Of a stretch of 64,000 bases of DNA, positions 29,814 to 41,562 are shown in pieces. Every line of letters begins with the position of its first letter. Position 1 is the first letter of the stretch. Origin of the DNA: Gilliamella sp. Choc4-2 (GTDB taxonomy: Bacteria; Pseudomonadota; Gammaproteobacteria; Enterobacterales; Orbaceae); assembly GCF_001690355.1 (NCBI RefSeq), contig NZ_LZHG01000004.1:1-64000 (forward strand), written 5' to 3'. The position numbers were made by a program, and so were the translations under genes. The notes beneath the pieces were generated by a model, which made no database searches, had not been told where the DNA came from, and saw only the letters and a list, made by a program, of their open reading frames with translations.

Positions 29814-31571
29814 TTACTTTTTACTTACTTCTATCCCTAGCTCTACCAACGCAGTTGGGTTTGCAAGGCTTGGTGCATCAGTAAGTAAACAAGTTGCTGC
29901 TGTAGTTTTAGGAAATGCTATCACATCGCGGATGTTATCCGTTCCAGTTAATAACATACTTAATCGATCTAATCCAAAAGCTAAGCCAGCATGCGGTGGT
30001 GTACCATATTTTAATGCATCAAGTAAAAAGCCAAATTTTTCACGTTGATCGTGCTCATTAATTCCTAAAATTGAGAATACAGCTTGTTGCATTTCACTAC
30101 GGTGAATACGGACAGAACCACCGCCCACTTCATAACCATTTATGACCATGTCATAAGCATTAGCGACGGCATTTTCAGGGTTTTTAAGCAATTCTTCAGG
30201 GGTATAATCTTTGGGTGATGTAAATGGATGATGCATTGCACTTAAGCCTTCATCTGTTTCTTCAAACATTGGGAAGTCAATTACCCAAAGTACCGCCCAT
30301 TTATTTTCATCAGTTAGTCTTAAATCTTTACCCACTTTTAATCGTAATGCACCTAATGCATCGCTAACGACTTTATAACTATCAGCTCCAAACAGTAAAA
30401 TATCACCATCTTTGGCATTGGCACGGTTAAGTAATGCTTCCATTTGTGATGTATTAAAGAATTTAGCAATAGGACTTTGTATGCCTTCTAAACCTTTACT
30501 GCGTTCATTGACTTTGAGCCAAGCCATTCCTTTTGCACCGTAAACAGAAATGAACTGGGTATATTCATCTAACTGTTTACGCGTTAATTGAGCACCATTT
30601 GGTACACAAAGTAAAGCTACACGACCTTTGGGATCATTGGCTGGTGTTGAAAACACTTTAAAATCGACATCTTTAACCAAATCAGCCACATCAATAATTT
30701 CAAGTGGATTACGTAAATCTGGTTTATCGCTACCAAAGCGACGCATCGCTTCGGTAAAAGTCATAACTGGAAATTTGCCTAAATCCACATTTTTCACATG
30801 TAACCAGAGCTCACGAATCATTTTCTCCATAACATCCCGTACTTGCTCTGCTGTCATAAATGAAGTTTCAACATCGATTTGCGTAAATTCAGGCTGACGA
30901 TCGGCTCGTAAATCTTCATCGCGAAAACATTTTACAATTTGATAATAACGGTCAAATCCTGACATCATTAAAAGTTGTTTAAATAATTGTGGCGATTGTG
31001 GTAGTGCATAGAACTCACCCTTATGAATTCGACTTGGAACCAAGTAATCTCGTGCGCCCTCAGGGGTTGCTTTGGTTAACATAGGCGTCTCGATATCTAA
31101 AAAACCATGTTCGTTCATAAACGAACGAACAAATGCGGTAATTTTAGCTCGCGTTTTAAAGATCATTGCCATTTCAGGGCGACGCAAGTCAATATAACGA
31201 TATTTTAGACGTTGCTCTTCACTGTTGTTTTGATTGAAATCAAGAGGCAAAACATCGCTACGGTTAAATATTGTCAATTCAGTTGCCAAAATTTCAATCT
31301 CTCCGGTTGCCATATCTTTATTGATTTGACCCTCCGGACGGGATCTTACTTTACCTTTAATTTGGATACAAAATTCATTACGAAGTTCTCCTGCAAGTTG
31401 GAATGCTTGTTGATAATCTGGATCGAAAAAAACTTGCACAATACCTTCACGATCACGCATATCAATAAAGATCATTCCACCTAAGTCTCGGCGCTTGTTG
31501 ACCCAACCACATAATGTTACTTCTTGATTAACATGAGAAGCTGTTAACTGACCACAATAAATCGAGCGCAT
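29814..31571 (-). CDS. aspS: Aspartyl-tRNA synthetase
   Basis: Class II synthetase charging tRNA-Asp. The 585-residue protein (E. coli 590) has the N-terminal OB fold that reads the anticodon ([13 protein letters not shown] near residues 20-32), motif 2 [16 protein letters not shown], the bacterial GAD insertion, and motif 3 G-L-A-F-G-L-D-R-L near the C-terminus. AGGA precedes the ATG. It heads the aspS-nudB-small secreted protein group. Confidence 0.98.
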   Translation of the reverse strand: MRSIYCGQLTASHVNQEVTLCGWVNKRRDLGGMIFIDMRDREGIVQVFFDPDYQQAFQLAGELRNEFCIQIKGKVRSRPEGQINKDMATGEIEILATELTIFNRSDVLPLDFNQNNSEEQRLKYRYIDLRRPEMAMIFKTRAKITAFVRSFMNEHGFLDIETPMLTKATPEGARDYLVPSRIHKGEFYALPQSPQLFKQLLMMSGFDRYYQIVKCFRDEDLRADRQPEFTQIDVETSFMTAEQVRDVMEKMIRELWLHVKNVDLGKFPVMTFTEAMRRFGSDKPDLRNPLEIIDVADLVKDVDFKVFSTPANDPKGRVALLCVPNGAQLTRKQLDEYTQFISVYGAKGMAWLKVNERSKGLEGIQSPIAKFFNTSQMEALLNRANAKDGDILLFGADSYKVVSDALGALRLKVGKDLRLTDENKWAVLWVIDFPMFEETDEGLSAMHHPFTSPKDYTPEELLKNPENAVANAYDMVINGYEVGGGSVRIHRSEMQQAVFSILGINEHDQREKFGFLLDALKYGTPPHAGLAFGLDRLSMLLTGTDNIRDVIAFPKTTAATCLLTDAPSLANPTALVELGIEVSKK

Positions 31572-31903
31572 AAAATATCCTGTTTAAATATCAATCTATA
31601 AAAATTAGTGAGTATTATAAAACAAATAAAGACCTTATAAAGGCATTTGTTGAGTTTTATTCTTTATTATTAAAATGTGGTTCAAAAAAATTCATTAAAA
31701 ACGAAAAAAGTTGATATACATAACATTTAATTTTTTATTATCAACGTGTTAATTTATTGGTTGTGAGATGTGATTAGTTTATAATGGCGAAAGGGTAATG
31801 TATTGCTTTGTCTAGCTTTGATTTATAATCTTAATTTCTTGGCACATTATTAGGTCAAGTTTTTGCTATAATGCACTTTATCTTTTAACAAGTATAATAC
31901 TTT
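31572..31903. other. Divergent intergenic region aspS/moeB
   Basis: About 330 AT-rich bases with divergent genes on both sides. The moeB promoter is listed separately; an aspS promoter is expected nearer 31600 but is not clear. No gene or RNA is visible. Confidence 0.5.
31864..31872 (+). promoter_or_regulatory. Extended -10 promoter for moeB-dusC
   Basis: TGCTATAAT is a perfect extended -10 element, 32 bases before the moeB ATG. No good -35 lies 17 bases upstream, which suits an extended -10 promoter. Confidence 0.55.
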
Positions 31904-32671
31904 ATGCAAGAGCTTACAGATAAAGAATTGCTACGTTATGATAGGCAAATTACACTACATGGCTTTGATGTTGAAAAACAGCAGATACTAAAAAGCAGTT
32001 CAGTATTAATTATTGGATTAGGTGGTCTTGGTTGTGCTGCGTCCTTATATTTAGCTGCCTCAGGAGTGGGAAAATTAACTTTATTGGATTTTGATATTGT
32101 GTCAAAATCAAACTTAAATAGGCAAGTTTTATATACTGAAAAGTCAATTAATCATTATAAAGTGGATGAAGCAAAACTTGCGCTATGTAAAATTAATAAT
32201 GATATTGTCATTGAATCCATTAATCAACAACTTGATGATAGTGATCTTATTTCGCTTATAAAACAGCATAATATTGTGATTGATTGTACGGATAATTTAA
32301 TCACTCGTGAGCAAATTAATCGTTGTTGTTTTCAGTCCAAAACGCCATTGGTTTCGGGGTCGGCTATTCGGATGGAAGGGTTATTGACTGTCTTTACTTA
32401 TCAACAAGACGAGCCATGTTATTACTGCTTAAGTCGCTTGTTCGGTAATGATCAGTTAACTTGTATTGAAGCTGGAGTATTGGCGCCACTAGTTGGTATG
32501 TTTGGTTCCATGCAAGCATTAGAAGCAATAAAGGTATTAACTCATTATGGTGTTCCTTTAGTGAGAAGGTTGCTTATTGTTGATGTAATGACGATGCAAT
32601 TTAACCAAGTTACATTTCCAAAACAACCTAATTGTTATGTATGTGCTAGTAATATAAATCAGATAAAATAA
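31904..32671 (+). CDS. moeB: MoeB, molybdopterin-synthase adenylyltransferase
   Basis: Adenylates the C-terminal Gly of MoaD so it can be sulfurated for molybdopterin synthesis. The 255-residue protein (E. coli 249) has R-Y-D-R-Q-I-T-L-H-G-F at the start, the nucleotide-binding G-L-G-G-L-G-C-A-A near residues 38-46, and the zinc CxxC pairs C-Y-Y-C and C-Y-V-C. ThiF is related, but the sequence is closer to MoeB and moaD is present at 52911. Its usual partner moeA is not adjacent. It overlaps dusC by one base. Confidence 0.9.
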   Translation: MQELTDKELLRYDRQITLHGFDVEKQQILKSSSVLIIGLGGLGCAASLYLAASGVGKLTLLDFDIVSKSNLNRQVLYTEKSINHYKVDEAKLALCKINNDIVIESINQQLDDSDLISLIKQHNIVIDCTDNLITREQINRCCFQSKTPLVSGSAIRMEGLLTVFTYQQDEPCYYCLSRLFGNDQLTCIEAGVLAPLVGMFGSMQALEAIKVLTHYGVPLVRRLLIVDVMTMQFNQVTFPKQPNCYVCASNINQIK

Positions 32672-33630
32672 TGAAAATTAATCGTATCATTTTAGCACCT
32701 ATGGAAGGTGTGCTTGATTATCATGTTAGGCAAATTTTAACTGAAATTAATGAATTTGATTATTGTGTTACTGAATTTATTCGGGTTACCCATCATAAAT
32801 TATCAAATCAAACTTTTTATCGTTTTTGTCCTGAACTTTATCATGGCGGCAAAACTATATCAGGTACACCAGTTCGTATTCAGCTTTTAGGGCAATCACC
32901 GCAATGGATGGCAGAAAATGCAGCGAAAGCGATTGAGTTGGGATCTTACGGTGTTGATATCAATTTTGGTTGTCCTGCTAAAACTGTAGTTGGAAGCCAA
33001 GGCGGTGCGTATTTATTGCAATACCCTGAACAAATTTTTAATATTGTCAGTCAAGTTCGACAAGCTATTGCAGCTACTGACACATTATCTGTGAAAATTC
33101 GGTTAGGTTGGGATGATAAATCGTATTGTTATGAAATAGCTAATGCTATTCAACTAGCTGGCGCAAATGAAATTGTTATTCATGGTAGAACTAAAATAGA
33201 TGGTTACAGATCCGATAAAATTGATTGGCAAACGATAGGTAAAATTAAAAAAAAACTGAATATTCCTGTTATTGCTAATGGTGAAATTTTTTCGATTGAT
33301 AATGCTAAAAGTTGCATAACCCAGAGCTTAACTACTGATATTATGCTTGGTCGTGGAATACTCAATACTCCTAATTTAGCCAATGTAATTCGTTTCAGAC
33401 AGTTAGCATTACCTTGGAATCAGGTTATGCAAATTCTAATTCGTTATGCAACAACACCTATTGATGACGCCAAACCTTTGTACCACTCAGCACGAATTAA
33501 GCAATGGCTTGCTTATCTTCGACAGCAGTATCCTCAAGCTTTGGCGCTTTTACAAAGTATTCGAATTTTTAAAACACAAAAAGAAGTTTCTGATTTTTTA
33601 ATTTCCTTCAGTAATAATGATATGAATTAA
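32671..33630 (+). CDS. dusC: DusC, tRNA-dihydrouridine(16) synthase
   Basis: FMN-dependent reduction of U16 in tRNA. The 319-residue protein (E. coli 315) opens with the DusC form A-P-M-E-G-V-L-D-Y-H-V-R, has the catalytic cysteine in N-F-G-C-P-A-K-T-V-V near residue 98, then G-G-A-Y-L-L, H-G-R-T-K and N-G-E-I-F, and a C-terminal helical tRNA-binding domain. It overlaps moeB by one base (TAATG), which is an unusual pairing, but the reading frames are clear. Confidence 0.93.
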   Translation: MKINRIILAPMEGVLDYHVRQILTEINEFDYCVTEFIRVTHHKLSNQTFYRFCPELYHGGKTISGTPVRIQLLGQSPQWMAENAAKAIELGSYGVDINFGCPAKTVVGSQGGAYLLQYPEQIFNIVSQVRQAIAATDTLSVKIRLGWDDKSYCYEIANAIQLAGANEIVIHGRTKIDGYRSDKIDWQTIGKIKKKLNIPVIANGEIFSIDNAKSCITQSLTTDIMLGRGILNTPNLANVIRFRQLALPWNQVMQILIRYATTPIDDAKPLYHSARIKQWLAYLRQQYPQALALLQSIRIFKTQKEVSDFLISFSNNDMN

Positions 33631-33945
33631 AAGATATCTAAAAAAATAGAATAAATTTTATTATTGAGATGTATAAAGTTGTCCTAATGCAATTAAATTA
33701 AGGGTTAATTTAAAAAATTAATTGTCCACTCTTTTTTATGTTTATGATTTTTTCTTTCAAAAATTTTATCATTGACAATAATTAAGACAATAAGGCTGGC
33801 TATTATTCAATAGGCATAAAAGATAATATAACAAAGGGTTATCCATAATTAAAAGCAGACTATCTTGTTAGTGAGTATATAATTTATTGCATAACTTTGT
33901 TATAGTGTACAAGTTGTAAGTTTTTTATAAAATAGAGAGGCAGGA
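33631..33945. other. Intergenic region upstream of crp
   Basis: About 315 AT-rich bases expected to hold the crp promoter. I looked for the TGTGA-N6-TCACA autoregulatory sites known in E. coli and saw none, and no -35/-10 pair is convincing. Confidence 0.45.
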
Positions 33946-34578
33946 ATGATGCTTGGTAAGCGACAATCGGATACAACATTAGAATGGTTTTTATCTCATT
34001 GCCATATTCATAAATATCCAGCAAAAAGCACCCTTATTCATCAAGGCGAAAAAGCAGAGACTCTCTATTATATTGTTAAAGGTTCAGTTGCAGTTTTAAT
34101 TAAGGATGATGAAGGCAATGAAATGATCCTGTCATATTTAAATCAAGGACAATTTTTAGGTGAAATCGGACTTTTTGAAGAAGGTACCGAGCGAAGCGCT
34201 TGGGTTAAAGCCAAAATAAGTTGTGAAGTAGCTGAAATATCTTACAAAAAATTTAAACAGCTTGTGCAAGTTAATCCCGATATTTTAATGCGATTGGCTA
34301 GCCAAATGGCAAGTAGATTACAAGTTACATCTGAAAAAGTAAGTAATTTGGCGTTTTTAGACGTGGCAGGACGTATTGCTCAAACCTTATTAAATCTTGC
34401 CAAACAACCTGATGCCATGACACACCCTGATGGCATGCAAATCAAAATTACTCGTCAAGAAATAGGTCAAATTGTTGGTTGTTCTCGCGAAACCGTTGGA
34501 CGTATTTTAAAAATGTTGGAAGACCAACATCTTATTTCTGCACATGGTAAAACGATTGTAGTTTACGGCACACGTTAA
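33946..34578 (+). CDS. crp: Crp, cAMP receptor protein
   Basis: Global regulator activated by cAMP. The 210-residue protein matches E. coli Crp (210) nearly residue for residue: the cyclic nucleotide pocket G-E-I-G-L-F-E-E-G-x-E-R-S-A-W-V near 72-87, T128 region R-L-Q-V-T-S-E-K, and the helix-turn-helix [18 protein letters not shown], which is identical. AGGCAGGA precedes a double ATG; the second, at 33949, is an equal candidate. The neighbour uppS is unrelated. Confidence 0.98.
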   Translation: MMLGKRQSDTTLEWFLSHCHIHKYPAKSTLIHQGEKAETLYYIVKGSVAVLIKDDEGNEMILSYLNQGQFLGEIGLFEEGTERSAWVKAKISCEVAEISYKKFKQLVQVNPDILMRLASQMASRLQVTSEKVSNLAFLDVAGRIAQTLLNLAKQPDAMTHPDGMQIKITRQEIGQIVGCSRETVGRILKMLEDQHLISAHGKTIVVYGTR

Positions 34579-34633
34579 TTATACGATTACTAGAGCTTAG
34601 TCATAAAATGATTGTTACGATATGAGATATAAC

Positions 34634-35356
34634 ATGACACAAGAAAGATGTATTCCTAGTCATGTGGCTATAATTATGGATGGAAATGGTCGCTGGGCAA
34701 AGCAACGAAATCAGTTACGTGTGGTCGGTCATCGCGCCGGCTTGAAAGCTGTGCGTAAAATTGTTATGCATGCTGCAAGTATAGGCGTAAAAGTATTGAC
34801 TTTATATGCATTTAGTAGCGAAAACTGGAAACGTTCTTCAAGCGAAGTTTCAGCACTGATTTCACTTTTTATTTATGCGTTAAATCGAGAAATGAAAACG
34901 TTAAATAAAAATAATATTCGTTTAAATATTATAGGTGATATTTCACGTTTTAATGATCAGCTTCAAACGATGATTATTAATTCCGAAGCATTGACTAAAA
35001 ATAATTCGGGACTTGTATTGAATATTGCAGCAAACTATGGCGGACGCTGGGATATATTGCATTCTGCTAAAAATATTGCAAAGCAGGTTATGCAAGGTGA
35101 ATTAATGGTAGATGAAATTACGGAAGATCGATTTGGTTTGGAAATGTGTATGAGTGACCAGCCTGAGGTAGATCTTGTTATTCGTACGGGTGGTGAATAT
35201 CGTATTAGTAATTTTTTATTATGGCAAATTGCTTATGCAGAACTTTATTTTACTGATGTTTTGTGGCCTGATTTCAATCAGGTATTATTTGATGAAGCAA
35301 TTAATGAATTTAATACCAGAGAACGACGCTTTGGTGGTATTTTAGTAGAGGAATAA
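34634..35356 (+). CDS. uppS: Undecaprenyl diphosphate synthase
   Basis: Adds eight isoprene units to farnesyl diphosphate, giving the C55 lipid carrier for cell-wall and surface glycans. I choose ATG 34634, with GAGA six bases upstream, over ATG 34622, which has none; this gives 240 residues. The motifs [19 protein letters not shown]-x-R and D-L-V-I-R-T-G-G-E[10 protein letters not shown] are as in E. coli. It opens the uppS-cdsA-rseP-bamA-skp-lpxD operon. Confidence 0.97.
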   Translation: MTQERCIPSHVAIIMDGNGRWAKQRNQLRVVGHRAGLKAVRKIVMHAASIGVKVLTLYAFSSENWKRSSSEVSALISLFIYALNREMKTLNKNNIRLNIIGDISRFNDQLQTMIINSEALTKNNSGLVLNIAANYGGRWDILHSAKNIAKQVMQGELMVDEITEDRFGLEMCMSDQPEVDLVIRTGGEYRISNFLLWQIAYAELYFTDVLWPDFNQVLFDEAINEFNTRERRFGGILVEE

Positions 35357-35361
35357 TAATT

Positions 35362-36204
35362 ATGTTAATTCACCGTATATTTGCAGCTATTGTACTTATA
35401 CCTTTAGTGATTCTAGCGCTTTTTTTAGCTCCATTATCCATATTTGTTTTTATAATGATTGTTGTATGTGGATTAGCCGGTTGGGAATGGGCACAGTTTT
35501 TTGGTATTATTAATAAACAAACAAAATTATGTTTCGCATTAGCTGTCGTTCTATTATTGAATTTACTTTATTTGGCTCCGATATCTACAGAAGTAAAATT
35601 GAAATTATATAGTGTATTATTATTACTCTCCATTGTTTGGTGGTTAGTTGCACTAGCTTTGGTGGCTAGTTATCCTCGTATTGCTAAATATTGGAGAAGC
35701 TCTTTAATTGCCAAGTTATTATTTGCTTTTTTTACAATAGTTCCCTTCTTTATTGGTATGATTGAGCTAAGAGCGATTGATTACACTATTAATTCTTATA
35801 CAGGTGCATTTTGGCTTCTTTATGTTTTTGCTTTGGTTTGGGCAACAGATACGGGGGCATATTTTGTTGGGCGTAGTTTTGGAAAACGAAAATTAGCTGC
35901 TAAAGTATCTCCAAGTAAAACTATTGAAGGTTTTATAGGGGGAGTTAGTGTTGCCATTGTAATCAGTTTTATTGCATATCTTTCAGGCATATTTAAGATC
36001 AATTTTGTTATTTTTTTGATTAGTTCTATGTTTGCAATTTTTGCTTCGGTCCTTGGTGATTTAACAGAAAGTATGTTTAAACGAGAAGCCGGCATAAAAG
36101 ATAGTGGGAACTTGATTCCAGGTCATGGCGGTATTTTAGATCGGATAGATAGCTTGACTGCTGCAGTTCCAATTTTTGCTACTTTTTCTTTATATTTATT
36201 GTAA
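35362..36204 (+). CDS. cdsA: CDP-diglyceride synthase
   Basis: Makes CDP-diacylglycerol from phosphatidic acid and CTP, the branch point of phospholipid synthesis. The 280-residue protein (E. coli 285) is highly hydrophobic with about eight spans and ends with the family signature K-D-S-G-N-L-I-P-G-H-G-G-I-L-D-R-I-D-S at about residues 246-264; A-T-D-T-G-A-Y-F-V-G-R-S-F-G lies upstream. It follows uppS by five bases. Confidence 0.97.
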   Translation: MLIHRIFAAIVLIPLVILALFLAPLSIFVFIMIVVCGLAGWEWAQFFGIINKQTKLCFALAVVLLLNLLYLAPISTEVKLKLYSVLLLLSIVWWLVALALVASYPRIAKYWRSSLIAKLLFAFFTIVPFFIGMIELRAIDYTINSYTGAFWLLYVFALVWATDTGAYFVGRSFGKRKLAAKVSPSKTIEGFIGGVSVAIVISFIAYLSGIFKINFVIFLISSMFAIFASVLGDLTESMFKREAGIKDSGNLIPGHGGILDRIDSLTAAVPIFATFSLYLL

Positions 36205-36218
36205 AAAGGTTATAAATT

Positions 36219-37538
36219 TTGCTTTGGTCACTGTTGTTATTTCTTATTACAATCAGTATATTAGTTACTGTGCATGAATTTGGGCATTTTTTTATTGCAC
36301 GGTTATGTGGTGTACGTGTTGAGTGTTTTTCTATAGGCTTTGGTAAAAAGTTGTGGTCACATAAGTTTTCAAGTGGAACAGAATTTGTAATTGCTATGAT
36401 TCCACTAGGCGGTTATGTTAAAATGCTCGATAAAAATGTAAAAACAGTATCGGTAGAATATAAAAAATTTGCTTATGATGAAAAGAAAATCTGGCAAAGA
36501 GCTGCAATTATATTTGCTGGTCCTTTAGCTAATTTTGTATTAGCATTTATTCTTTATTGGATTATTTTTTTGATGGGCATAGTAACTTATCCTGTCAAAA
36601 TCGAAGGTACGATACCGAATACACCAGCAGCAACGATTAATATTCCTGCTGGTGTAGAATTAAAAAAAATAAATAATATTGATATTGAAAGTTGGAATGA
36701 TGTGAATTTAGTACTGATATCTCTTCTTGGGAAAGATAGTATCTCTCTTTCATATTTAGAAGATGTTGGTAATAATAACCGAAAAGAAATCAAAAAAAAT
36801 GTTGATATAAGTCATTGGCATTTTGATGTTGAAAAAGAATCTGCGATTAAAACATTTGGATTTATACCTAAAACATTGGAAATTTATCCAATTGTGAGTA
36901 GAATTATATCAGGATCGGTGGCTGAGAAGGCTGGATTGCAAATAGGTGACAAAATTATAAGCTATGATGGTTGCCCCTATGAAAATTGGGATGATTTTGC
37001 AGCTACAATAAAAAAGGGTAAACAAATAAGATTAAAAGTTGAGCGAGAAAATGAGATCCTTGATTTTGATCTTAAACCGGCAATTCAAAAAAATGGCGAA
37101 GGTATAGTGGGACTATATCCAACCTCAACTGCTGTACTTAAGCAGTATGGCTTTTTAGACGGATTTAGTAAAGGAATTGAACAAGCAGTGTTGACAATTC
37201 GGTTAACTGCACGTTCTCTTTATCAGTTGGTAACAGGTGTTATTGGTCTAAATCAATTATCAGGACCAATAACTATAGCAAAAAGCGCAGGGCAAACAGC
37301 AAGTTATGGTTTTACACCTTACTTATATTTTCTAGCTTTTATTAGTATAAGTTTAGGTGTTATCAATCTTGTTCCATTACCCATGTTAGATGGCGGGCAC
37401 CTTATTTTTCTATTATTTGAAAAAATAAATGGTAAAGCGCTATCCAATAAAGCAAAGGAGCAATTTTTTCGTATTGGATTTGTTTTATTAATGGTAATAA
37501 TGGGAATTGCACTATTTAATGATTTTTTACGATTGTGA
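36219..37538 (+). CDS. rseP: RseP, site-2 protease of the envelope stress response
   Basis: Inner-membrane metalloprotease that cuts the anti-sigma factor RseA and remnant signal peptides. The 439-residue protein (E. coli 450) has H19-E20-x-x-H23 in H-E-F-G-H, two central PDZ domains, and N-L-V-P-L-P-M-L-D-G-G-H near the C-terminus, which supplies the third metal ligand. The start is TTG 36219 with AGG nine bases upstream. It lies between cdsA and bamA as in many gammaproteobacteria. Confidence 0.97.
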   Translation: MLWSLLLFLITISILVTVHEFGHFFIARLCGVRVECFSIGFGKKLWSHKFSSGTEFVIAMIPLGGYVKMLDKNVKTVSVEYKKFAYDEKKIWQRAAIIFAGPLANFVLAFILYWIIFLMGIVTYPVKIEGTIPNTPAATINIPAGVELKKINNIDIESWNDVNLVLISLLGKDSISLSYLEDVGNNNRKEIKKNVDISHWHFDVEKESAIKTFGFIPKTLEIYPIVSRIISGSVAEKAGLQIGDKIISYDGCPYENWDDFAATIKKGKQIRLKVERENEILDFDLKPAIQKNGEGIVGLYPTSTAVLKQYGFLDGFSKGIEQAVLTIRLTARSLYQLVTGVIGLNQLSGPITIAKSAGQTASYGFTPYLYFLAFISISLGVINLVPLPMLDGGHLIFLLFEKINGKALSNKAKEQFFRIGFVLLMVIMGIALFNDFLRL

Positions 37539-37563
37539 TGGGATGGGGTTATAAACATTTACA

Positions 37564-39984
37564 ATGAAAATAAATAAATTACTTATAGCATCTTTGCTGT
37601 TCAGTTCTACAGCAGTATATAGTTCCAATGCCTTTTGTGCTGAAGAATTTGTTGTGCGAGATATTCAATTTGATGGCTTGCAGCGAGTTACTGAAGGGGC
37701 TGCTTTACTTGATATGCCAATTCAAGTTGGTGATTATGTGAGCGATTCAGATCTGGGACACATCATCAAATCACTTTATTCTAGTGGAAACTTTGACAAT
37801 ATCACTGTTTCTAGAGATGGCGATCGTTTAATCGTTCATGTTCAAGAACGCCCAACAATAGCTAGCATTAATTTTTCAGGCAATAAAGCAATTAAAGATG
37901 ACATGCTTAAAAAGAATTTAGACAGTTCAGGTATTCGAGAAGGTGATGCATTAGATCGCACTATGCTTTCTGTAATAGAAAAAGGCTTGGAAGATTTTTA
38001 TTATAGTGTGGGTAAATATAATGCTCAGGTTAAGGCTGTTATAACACCATTGTCTCGTAACCGAGTTGATTTAAAAATAGTAGTAGCTGAGGGGAAATCA
38101 GCTTTAATTGATCAGATTAATATAGTTGGCGCTAAAGCTTTTTCTCCAGAAGAACTTGTTTCCCGTTTTTCATTGCGAGATGAGGTTCCGTGGTGGAATA
38201 TGTTTGGTGATCGAAAGTATCAAAAACAAAAATTAGCAGCTGATTTAGATGAATTACAAAGCTTTTATTTAAATCGCGGCTATGCTCGTTTCAATATTGA
38301 ATCAACGCAAGTTAGCTTAACCCCTGATAAAAAAGGTATATATGTTACTATAAATATTCATGAAGGAGAGCAATATAAGCTATCTAATTTAGACTTTAGA
38401 GGTAATTTTGCAGGGCATAAAGAAGCAATTGCCAAAATAGCTAACGAACGTATTTCAATTGGTGAACTTTATAATGGTCAAAAAATAACTGAAATTGAAG
38501 ATAAGGTTAAACAGCTACTTGCAAATTATGGTTATGCTTATCCACGCATTAATGTTCAACCTGAAATGGATGATTCCGCACATACTGTTAAATTAGTCGT
38601 AATGGTTGATGTAGGAAAACGCTATTATGTTCGTAATATCAATATTGATGGAAACACCGTGACAAGTGAAGGTGTTGTGCGCCGGGAGCTTCGCCAAATG
38701 GAGGGCGCTTGGTTAAGCAATGGATTAGTTGAGTTAGGGAAAGAACGTATAAGCCGATTAGGTTTTTTTGATACTGTTGAGGTAAGTACAGAACGTGTTC
38801 CCGGTGTAGAAGATCAGGTTGATGTAACTTATAAAGTGGTTGAACGCAATACTGGTAGCATTAAACTGGGTATTGGGATTGGTTCTGATAGTGGATTAAG
38901 CTTTAATGCGGGGATATCACAAGATAACTGGTTAGGAACCGGTAATAGTGTGTCATTTGATGTTAATACGACAAATACTGATAAGACAGCTTCAATATCA
39001 ATTTTGAACCCATATTTCACCGTTGATGGGGTAAGTTTAGGAGGAAGCTTATATTATAATACTTACAAAGCAGATGATGACGATGACGAATCTGTTTATT
39101 CAAGTAAAGTATGGGGCGTTTCAGCAAGTTTAGGCTTCCCACTTAGTGAAAATAACTTTATTCGATTTGGTACTGAATTTACTAATCATAAATTATCTGA
39201 TATGCGCGCTCAGTACGGTATGTGGCGCTACTTTGATTCAATGGGCGAAAATATGCAAGACAAACGCTCAATGACTTATAATGCGAATGATTTATTGTTA
39301 AATGCTTATTGGACTTATAATTCTCTTAATAGAGGTTATTTCCCAACATCAGGTCTAAAAATAACAGCAAATGCTAAAATAACTGCCCCATTATTTGATA
39401 ATCGATTCTATAAAATTGTTACTGATGCATCATATTATTATCCAATTGATTCAGACCATAACTGGGTATTTCTAGCGCGTGGTCGCTTGGGATATGGTAA
39501 TGGGTTTGGAGGTAAACAATTGCCATTTTATGAGAATTTTTATGCTGGTGGCTCAACAGTTCTTCGTGGCTTTAAATCCAATACTGTAGGTCCTAAAGCC
39601 ATTTACTTTAACAATGAAGGCTGTGATGGACTGAATAATACGCTAAAATGTACAGAGTCTAAGGATGCAGTAGGTGGTAATGCATTAGCATTTACAAGTG
39701 TAGAATTGATTGTTCCAACCCCATTTGTGAGTGAGAAATATGCTAATAGTATTCGCACATCGTTCTTTGTGGATGCAGGTACTGTTTGGGATTCTGAATG
39801 GAAGCTAAAAGGTAATAATATGCCAGATTATAGCTCTCCTTCTGATATTCGTGTATCAGCTGGTATTGCTGTTCAATGGATGTCACCATTAGGACCATTG
39901 GTCTTTTCTTATGCTCAACCGCTTAAGAAATTTGATGGTGATTCAGCTCAACAATTTCAGTTTAATATAGGTTCAACGTGGTAA
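37564..39984 (+). CDS. bamA: BamA, outer-membrane protein assembly factor
   Basis: Central barrel of the BAM complex that folds proteins into the outer membrane. The 806-residue protein (E. coli 810) has a signal peptide cleaved near C-A/E at residue 26, five POTRA domains to about residue 425, and a 16-strand barrel. The conserved R-G-F motif of loop 6 is in [12 protein letters not shown]. The final residues G-S-T-W end in an aromatic, as outer-membrane proteins do. skp follows directly. Confidence 0.98.
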   Translation: MKINKLLIASLLFSSTAVYSSNAFCAEEFVVRDIQFDGLQRVTEGAALLDMPIQVGDYVSDSDLGHIIKSLYSSGNFDNITVSRDGDRLIVHVQERPTIASINFSGNKAIKDDMLKKNLDSSGIREGDALDRTMLSVIEKGLEDFYYSVGKYNAQVKAVITPLSRNRVDLKIVVAEGKSALIDQINIVGAKAFSPEELVSRFSLRDEVPWWNMFGDRKYQKQKLAADLDELQSFYLNRGYARFNIESTQVSLTPDKKGIYVTINIHEGEQYKLSNLDFRGNFAGHKEAIAKIANERISIGELYNGQKITEIEDKVKQLLANYGYAYPRINVQPEMDDSAHTVKLVVMVDVGKRYYVRNINIDGNTVTSEGVVRRELRQMEGAWLSNGLVELGKERISRLGFFDTVEVSTERVPGVEDQVDVTYKVVERNTGSIKLGIGIGSDSGLSFNAGISQDNWLGTGNSVSFDVNTTNTDKTASISILNPYFTVDGVSLGGSLYYNTYKADDDDDESVYSSKVWGVSASLGFPLSENNFIRFGTEFTNHKLSDMRAQYGMWRYFDSMGENMQDKRSMTYNANDLLLNAYWTYNSLNRGYFPTSGLKITANAKITAPLFDNRFYKIVTDASYYYPIDSDHNWVFLARGRLGYGNGFGGKQLPFYENFYAGGSTVLRGFKSNTVGPKAIYFNNEGCDGLNNTLKCTESKDAVGGNALAFTSVELIVPTPFVSEKYANSIRTSFFVDAGTVWDSEWKLKGNNMPDYSSPSDIRVSAGIAVQWMSPLGPLVFSYAQPLKKFDGDSAQQFQFNIGSTW

Positions 39985-40025
39985 TATACGCGTTGTATAA
40001 ATAAAAATACAAATAGGTGAAAAAA

Positions 40026-40514
40026 GTGAAAAAAATTATATCAATTCTTGGTATTAGTGCTACGTTCTTCTTTACAGGTATCGCAAATGCAGAAGTAAAA
40101 ATAGGCGTTATAGATGTAATGTCTATATTACAACGCATGCCACAACGAGAAGCAGTAGGTAAAGCATTAGATAAAGAATTTGATGCAAAAATTAAATCAT
40201 TACAAGATGTTGAATCTAAGGCTAAAAATGCAAGTGCACGCTTGAAAAAAGAAGGTCAAACGTTATCTGCGTCTGAAAAAAGTAAATTAAATAAAACAAT
40301 TTCTGATTTTGAAAATAAAGCTAAAGCGTTTTCAAATGAATATCGTAAACGTGAATCTGAAGAGGCAGAAAAGTTATTAGCTAAAATTCAAGAAGCAGTT
40401 AAAGATATCGTTGCAACAGAAAAATATGATCTTATTTTAAAAGCAGAAGCCGCTTTATCTGCTTCAGATTCTGTTGATATTACAGAAAAAGTGTTGGAAA
40501 AGGTCAAAAATTAA
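40026..40514 (+). CDS. skp: Skp (OmpH), periplasmic chaperone
   Basis: Trimeric chaperone that carries unfolded outer-membrane proteins across the periplasm. Two in-frame GTG codons compete: 40017 and 40026. I prefer 40026, which has AGGTG in front of it and gives a 162-residue protein (E. coli 161) with a clean M-K-K-I-I-S signal peptide ending A-N-A/E. The body is a long helical coiled coil rich in Lys and Glu. It overlaps lpxD by one base. Confidence 0.93.
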   Translation: MKKIISILGISATFFFTGIANAEVKIGVIDVMSILQRMPQREAVGKALDKEFDAKIKSLQDVESKAKNASARLKKEGQTLSASEKSKLNKTISDFENKAKAFSNEYRKRESEEAEKLLAKIQEAVKDIVATEKYDLILKAEAALSASDSVDITEKVLEKVKN

Positions 40515-41542
40515 TGTTGGCTTTTCGTTTAGAGCAACTAGCTAAGCATCTTGATGCAAAATTACATGGTGATGGTAATTTAACTATCACCGGTATAGCG
40601 TCAATGAAAAATGCAGTACCTGGGCAAATTACTTTTTTGTCCGACAAAAAGTTACGGAATAATTTATTGGATTGTAAAGCTTCTGCTGTAGTCTTAACAG
40701 AAGAAAATCTTAGACATTGGCATGGTGCAGCTTTAATAGTTACAAATCCTTATCTCTCTTACGCTAAATTAGCTCAATTTCTCGATACTACGCCAAATCC
40801 AGCTAAAGATATCGCTCCTTCATCAGTAATTGATCCAACGGCACAATTGGGTAAAAATGTCTCAGTAGGAGCTAATGCTGTTATTGAAAGCGGTGTGGTA
40901 TTAGGTGATGAATGTATCATCGGAGCTGGTTGTTTTATAGGTAAAAATACCATAATAGGTAAAGGTACAAAATTATGGGCAAATGTTTCTATTTATCATA
41001 ACTGTATAATTGGTGAAAATTGCTTAATACAATCAGGAACAGTTATTGGTGCTGATGGTTTTGGTTATGCAAATGATAAAGGTAAATGGATAAAAATTCC
41101 TCAACTTGGTCGAGTTGTTATTGGCAATAATGTTGAAATTGGAGCATCAACAACAATTGATCGCGGTGCACTTGATGATACGGTTATTGGTAATGGAGTT
41201 ATTATCGATAATCAGTGTCAAATTGCACATAATGATATAATAGGTGATCATACAGCTATTGCTGGTGGCGTGATTATGGCTGGAAGCTTAACTATTGGTC
41301 GCCATTGTTTAATTGGTGGTGCAAGCGTTCTTAATGGTCATATGGAGATTTGCGATCAAGTCACTGTAACTGGTATGGGTATGGTAATGCGTCCAATAAC
41401 TAAACCAGGCGTTTACTCATCAGGTATTCCTTTACAAGAAAATAAAGTATGGAGAAAAACTGCTTCTTTAGTTTTACATATTGATGAAATAAATAAACGC
41501 TTGAAATCACTTGAGAAGAAACTATTAAATGTCTCGACGTAA
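40514..41542 (+). CDS. lpxD: LpxD, UDP-3-O-acylglucosamine N-acyltransferase
   Basis: Third step of lipid A synthesis: adds the second hydroxyacyl chain from acyl carrier protein. The 342-residue protein (E. coli 341) has an N-terminal uridine-binding domain, then a left-handed beta helix of hexapeptide repeats, the catalytic-histidine segment [11 protein letters not shown], and a C-terminal helix. The start overlaps the skp stop. fabZ, lpxA and lpxB, which usually follow it, are absent. Confidence 0.97.
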   Translation: MLAFRLEQLAKHLDAKLHGDGNLTITGIASMKNAVPGQITFLSDKKLRNNLLDCKASAVVLTEENLRHWHGAALIVTNPYLSYAKLAQFLDTTPNPAKDIAPSSVIDPTAQLGKNVSVGANAVIESGVVLGDECIIGAGCFIGKNTIIGKGTKLWANVSIYHNCIIGENCLIQSGTVIGADGFGYANDKGKWIKIPQLGRVVIGNNVEIGASTTIDRGALDDTVIGNGVIIDNQCQIAHNDIIGDHTAIAGGVIMAGSLTIGRHCLIGGASVLNGHMEICDQVTVTGMGMVMRPITKPGVYSSGIPLQENKVWRKTASLVLHIDEINKRLKSLEKKLLNVST

Positions 41543-41562
41543 ACGGTTTCGGTCGGTATAAT
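41534..41562 (+). promoter_or_regulatory. Candidate sigma-70 promoter for tig
   Basis: TCGACG (4 of 6 matches to -35) at 41534-41539 and a perfect TATAAT at 41557-41562 are 17 bases apart, with a GC-rich GCCTGCC discriminator. It lies 87 bases before the tig ATG and partly overlaps the end of lpxD. Confidence 0.55.

Noticed and set aside
33841-33945. CRP autoregulatory site upstream of crp
   Set aside because: No TGTGA-N6-TCACA-like palindrome is visible; proposing one would be unsupported.
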